A DNA stretch of 64,000 bases from positions 1 through 64,000 of the forward strand of contig NZ_JADZAT010000028.1 in the NCBI RefSeq assembly GCF_020852455.1, read 5' to 3'. Positions within the stretch are counted from its first letter, which is position 1, and each line of letters starts with the position of its first letter. Shown one piece after another: positions 61,295 to 64,000 of this stretch. The notes beneath the pieces were generated by a model. It was not told the DNA's origin, made no database searches, and worked only from the letters and a program-made list of their open reading frames with translations. The DNA is from Novosphingobium sp. Its GTDB lineage: Bacteria > Pseudomonadota > Alphaproteobacteria > Sphingomonadales > Sphingomonadaceae. Made by a program: the position numbers and the translations under genes.

Positions 61295-62031
61295 GGCGTC
61301 AGCAGGTCGGCATAGCGCCCGGCCGGGCGGCGGCGGGCATAGGCGGTGTAGGTCTGGGCAATGCTGTGTAACAGCGCGGGAACCGTGGTGTCACCGGGAT
61401 GGACCGCGATCCGCATCACCTTTTGCGGATGCAGCGCATGGCGCGCCAGTCCGGCAAAGAACCGCGAAGACAGCTGACGCGGGACCGACCGGCTGGCCCA
61501 AGTGATCACCGGTCCCTTGGCCAGCACCTTGCCATCGCTTGGCCGCCAGACCCGCATATGATCCTCGGCCAGGGCAAAGCCGCTGTCCGCCAGCGCCGCG
61601 CGCACGCCTTCGCCATAGAGCCAGGCCGGGGCGATGAACCCCGCCACTTCGCGCCCGATCGCATCCTCGATCAGCTTGCGTCCATCGGCCATCCGCTGCG
61701 CCGCCACTTCGCGGCTCAGGCCCAGGAACTCCCCCTCGCCCGCAGTCATGTGCCTGGCCTTGAACGCCGCCGCGCCCGAATGCTCGGCCAGGTCCTTGTG
61801 GAACCAGCCGTGGACGAACATTTCGACGCCCTGATCGGCCCAGTCGCGCAGGCGGGCCTGAAAGGCCTTGTTCTGCGCCAGCGGCGCCTCGCCCCAATGA
61901 TCGGGCACCACCAGCATGGCGAACTTCGGCCCGCCGAGGATCCCCGCCAGCAGTCCGGCCAGCTGATCGACCTCACGTTCAAACCGCGGGCCGACGTCGT
62001 GGATCGAGGCGAGGAGCAGCTTGCCGCTCAC
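61291..62031 (-). CDS. DUF2334 polysaccharide-deacetylase-like protein
   Basis: A 246-residue protein with an NodB-like fold: SIHDVGPRFEREVDQL carries the metal-site His-Asp, GVEMFVHGWFHKD the HxxxH-type pair, and APAWLYGEG the later loop. DUF2334 proteins are predicted polysaccharide deacetylases. No signal peptide, which is unusual for enzymes acting on exported glycan. It overlaps both neighbours by 4 bp. Confidence 0.85.
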   Translation of the reverse strand: MSGKLLLASIHDVGPRFEREVDQLAGLLAGILGGPKFAMLVVPDHWGEAPLAQNKAFQARLRDWADQGVEMFVHGWFHKDLAEHSGAAAFKARHMTAGEGEFLGLSREVAAQRMADGRKLIEDAIGREVAGFIAPAWLYGEGVRAALADSGFALAEDHMRVWRPSDGKVLAKGPVITWASRSVPRQLSSRFFAGLARHALHPQKVMRIAVHPGDTTVPALLHSIAQTYTAYARRRPAGRYADLLTP

Positions 62032-63023
62032 GGTTCGAGCGGCTCCGGCATCTGCTGGCTGGCGCAGTGGAACGATCCGCCGCCCGCCAGCACGGCATCG
62101 GCCATGATCCCCACCACGTCGCGATCCGGAAACAGTTCGGCAATCGCGGCCACGCCGTCAGCGTCATGCGCGGTGCCATAGACCGGGACCGCAACCAGAT
62201 GCGAAGTGATCGCGAAATTCATGTAGCTGGCAGGCTCGATCCGGCCATCCGTTTCAACCCGGCCCGGCGAGGGAACCTCGCGCACGCTTACGCCGAACGC
62301 CTCGGCCCGGGCCCGGGCATCGGCATAGATCGCGGCGTTGGGATCGTCCGCCCCGGTCGCGCGCGGCAGTGCCAGCACGCCCGGCGCAACGAACCGGGCC
62401 AGATTATCGACATGCCCGTCGGTGTGATCGTTGATCAGCCCGTCCCCCAGCCACAGCACCCGGTCAAATCCCAGATCGCGGTGCAGCCGGCCTTCGATGC
62501 CGGAGCGGGTCAGCTGCGGGTTGCGGTTGGGATTGAGCAGGCACTGCTGGGTGGTCGCGACCAGCCCGGTGCCGTCGCAATCGAGCGCCCCGCCTTCAAG
62601 CACCCAGTCGGCACTGGCGACCGGCAGCCCGGCGCTGGTCGCCAGTTCGGCGCCGATTTCCTGATCGCCATCCATCAGGTACTTGCCGCCCCAGCCGTTG
62701 AAGCCGAACCGCGCGCCCAGCTGGTGTCCGTCACGCTCGATCACCAGCGGTCCGGTGTCGCGCAGCCAGACATCGCCATAGCGCCGCACTTCAAGCCTGA
62801 CCTTGGCCGAGCACAGCGCCGCAGCGCGCGCGCGGTTGGCCTCGTCGCGCACCACCAGCCGCACTTCCTGCCCGCTTTCAGCGACCGCGCTGGCGAACCG
62901 GGCGATCTGTTCCTGCGCGCGGCCCAGAAAGCCCGGCCATTCCACGGGATCGTGCGGAAAGCCCACCCACAGCCATTGCTGCGGATGCCATTCGGGCGGC
63001 ATCCGCAGGATCGGATCGGTCAT
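62028..63023 (-). CDS. aguA: Agmatine deiminase
   Basis: A 331-residue guanidine-modifying enzyme of the Porphyromonas-type peptidylarginine deiminase family. Catalytic residues are D89 (YGDVWLRDTGP), H204 (INDHTDGHVDN) and C320 (GGGSFHCASQQMP). It converts agmatine to N-carbamoylputrescine, the substrate of the amidase at 3613-4464. The two genes are often adjacent in other genomes but lie 58 kb apart here. It is one base after the M28 peptidase gene. Confidence 0.92.
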   Translation of the reverse strand: MTDPILRMPPEWHPQQWLWVGFPHDPVEWPGFLGRAQEQIARFASAVAESGQEVRLVVRDEANRARAAALCSAKVRLEVRRYGDVWLRDTGPLVIERDGHQLGARFGFNGWGGKYLMDGDQEIGAELATSAGLPVASADWVLEGGALDCDGTGLVATTQQCLLNPNRNPQLTRSGIEGRLHRDLGFDRVLWLGDGLINDHTDGHVDNLARFVAPGVLALPRATGADDPNAAIYADARARAEAFGVSVREVPSPGRVETDGRIEPASYMNFAITSHLVAVPVYGTAHDADGVAAIAELFPDRDVVGIMADAVLAGGGSFHCASQQMPEPLEP

Positions 63024-63024
63024 G

Positions 63025-64000
63025 CTACTTCACCCCCGCCCGGCTGCGATCGCGGACCAGACGGAATTCATCGCCCTTGTGCCAGTTGGGCCAGTCACGG
63101 GTCATCGCCAGGCTGCGGCCCAGCACATAATAGAGCTGCATTTCCTGCACCGCACCCGACCAGTCCCACTTGGGGTCGTATTCGTCGCTGGGCTGGTGGT
63201 AATCGTTGCGGACATAGGTCTCGCCCGCCGCTTCGCCGGCAGCCTTGCCGCCGTTCACCCAGTCACTGCCGCGCCCAACCGCGAACATCGGCACGCCCAG
63301 CTTGGCAAAGCTGAAGTGATCGCTGCGATAGTAATGCCCGCGTTCGGGATGGTCCTCAGGCGTCTGGTAAAAGCCCATCGTCTTCATCGCCACCTGCAGA
63401 TAGCGGGTCAGCTGGTTCTTGTCGCCGCCGGTCACCGCAACATCGCGGCTGGGGCTGCCCGGAGCAACCCCGTCCATATTAACCCCGCCAACCGTCCGCG
63501 CCAGCGGATAGACCGGATTTTCGGCGTAGTACCTGGACCCCAGCAGGCCCGATTCCTCCAAAGTCACTGCCAGAAAAACCTGGCTGCGATCGGCCGCACC
63601 GGCCTTCACATTGGCCTGAGCCAGGGTCACCATCGCACCGATCCCGGTGGCATTGTCGATCGCCCCGTTGCAGATGTCATCGCCGGTCTTGTCGGGCGTG
63701 CAGCGCCCCAGATGGTCCCAGTGCCCGGTGTAGAGCACATATTCATTCGGCCGCTTCCGTCCCGGCTGGATCCCGATCACATTGTGCGACTTGGACCGGC
63801 GGATGGTGTTGTCGAACGACAGGCTGGCCGTGGAGCCCAGCGGCACCGCCTTGAACCCGCGCTGCTTGGCCCGGGCCGAAAGCGTGGCCAGATCCTGCCC
63901 GCTGGCCTTGAGCACCGCTTCGGCAACCGGCTTCTGGATCCAGCCGTTGACCTGGGTCTGGTCCATTCCCCCGCCCTTGGAATCGATGAACAGCTGCGGA
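63025..64000 (-). CDS. M28-family metallopeptidase (5' end outside the window)
   Basis: The C-terminal 325 or so residues of a zinc peptidase, with the frame still open at the window edge (PQLFIDSKGGG precedes the first visible Met, which is internal). Metal/catalytic motifs are YTGHWDHLG, GAIDNATG, LEESGLLGSRYY, NMDG and the distal NDYHQPSDE. Family members are exported aminopeptidases or glutamate-carboxypeptidase-like enzymes; the signal peptide would lie beyond the edge. It is probably the first visible gene of the run down to 57477. Confidence 0.9.
   Translation of the reverse strand, partial: PQLFIDSKGGGMDQTQVNGWIQKPVAEAVLKASGQDLATLSARAKQRGFKAVPLGSTASLSFDNTIRRSKSHNVIGIQPGRKRPNEYVLYTGHWDHLGRCTPDKTGDDICNGAIDNATGIGAMVTLAQANVKAGAADRSQVFLAVTLEESGLLGSRYYAENPVYPLARTVGGVNMDGVAPGSPSRDVAVTGGDKNQLTRYLQVAMKTMGFYQTPEDHPERGHYYRSDHFSFAKLGVPMFAVGRGSDWVNGGKAAGEAAGETYVRNDYHQPSDEYDPKWDWSGAVQEMQLYYVLGRSLAMTRDWPNWHKGDEFRLVRDRSRAGVK

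Overview
The window looks like chromosome of a GC-rich alphaproteobacterium, most probably a sphingomonad (Sphingomonas/Novosphingobium/Erythrobacter-like). The evidence is the high GC with strong third-position bias, large TonB-dependent receptors (TBDRs) of the Caulobacter/Xanthomonas/Sphingomonas type paired with flavin-dependent 'tryptophan halogenase' homologues, LacI-controlled glycoside-hydrolase loci and a typical alphaproteobacterial housekeeping set. There is no rRNA, CRISPR array or intact insertion sequence. One tRNA gene (Lys, TTT) is present.

Layout. Positions 1-3028 are accessory DNA against the 3' end of tRNA-Lys: a degenerate IS3-type transposase end, an HNH endonuclease coupled to a small membrane protein, a truncated type I restriction specificity subunit, two unknown genes and a pair of identical-arm inverted repeats. 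From 3029 to about 25.4 kb the content is mainly housekeeping: tRNA-Lys, folK, N-carbamoylputrescine amidase, msrA, a penicillin-acylase-family enzyme, rsmB, ferrochelatase, an orphan molybdenum hydroxylase large subunit, Mrp, hflK-hflC, a Do-type protease, PBP1a, a stomatin/NfeD pair, a dienelactone-hydrolase-like protein and a PQQ quinohaemoprotein dehydrogenase.

25.4-37.1 kb is a beta-glucan/beta-glucoside locus on the minus strand: LacI regulator, TBDR, GH3, halogenase-like flavoprotein, GH30, sugar MFS porter, with a divergent cupin/JmjC-like gene. The same palindrome core (GGAAGCGCTTCC) lies upstream of the TBDR and between the LacI and cupin genes. After a short mixed stretch (exported nuclease/phosphatase-fold protein, UPF0324 transporter, DUF6356, Lrp-type regulator), 39.9-53.6 kb is a starch/maltodextrin locus: TBDR, second halogenase-like flavoprotein, exported GH13 amylase, GH13 alpha-glucosidase, GH97 and an esterase on the minus strand, with a LacI regulator and an MFS porter on the plus strand. 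Each locus covers outer-membrane uptake, periplasmic cleavage, inner-membrane transport and local repression. Both loci have the halogenase gene and a strong hairpin just after the TBDR gene.

53.6-64 kb holds a third, atypical TBDR, a VOC protein plus 4-hydroxyphenylpyruvate dioxygenase (tyrosine catabolism), and a tightly packed minus-strand run: M28 peptidase (cut by the window edge), agmatine deiminase, DUF2334 deacetylase, two GT4 glycosyltransferases, an LPG-synthase-type membrane protein and a DUF2141 protein, suggestive of cell-surface glycan work. No gene-free stretch exceeds 300 bases. Positions 142-267 hold nothing recognisable, and the remaining gaps are divergent promoters, operators or structured repeats, listed where something can be seen.
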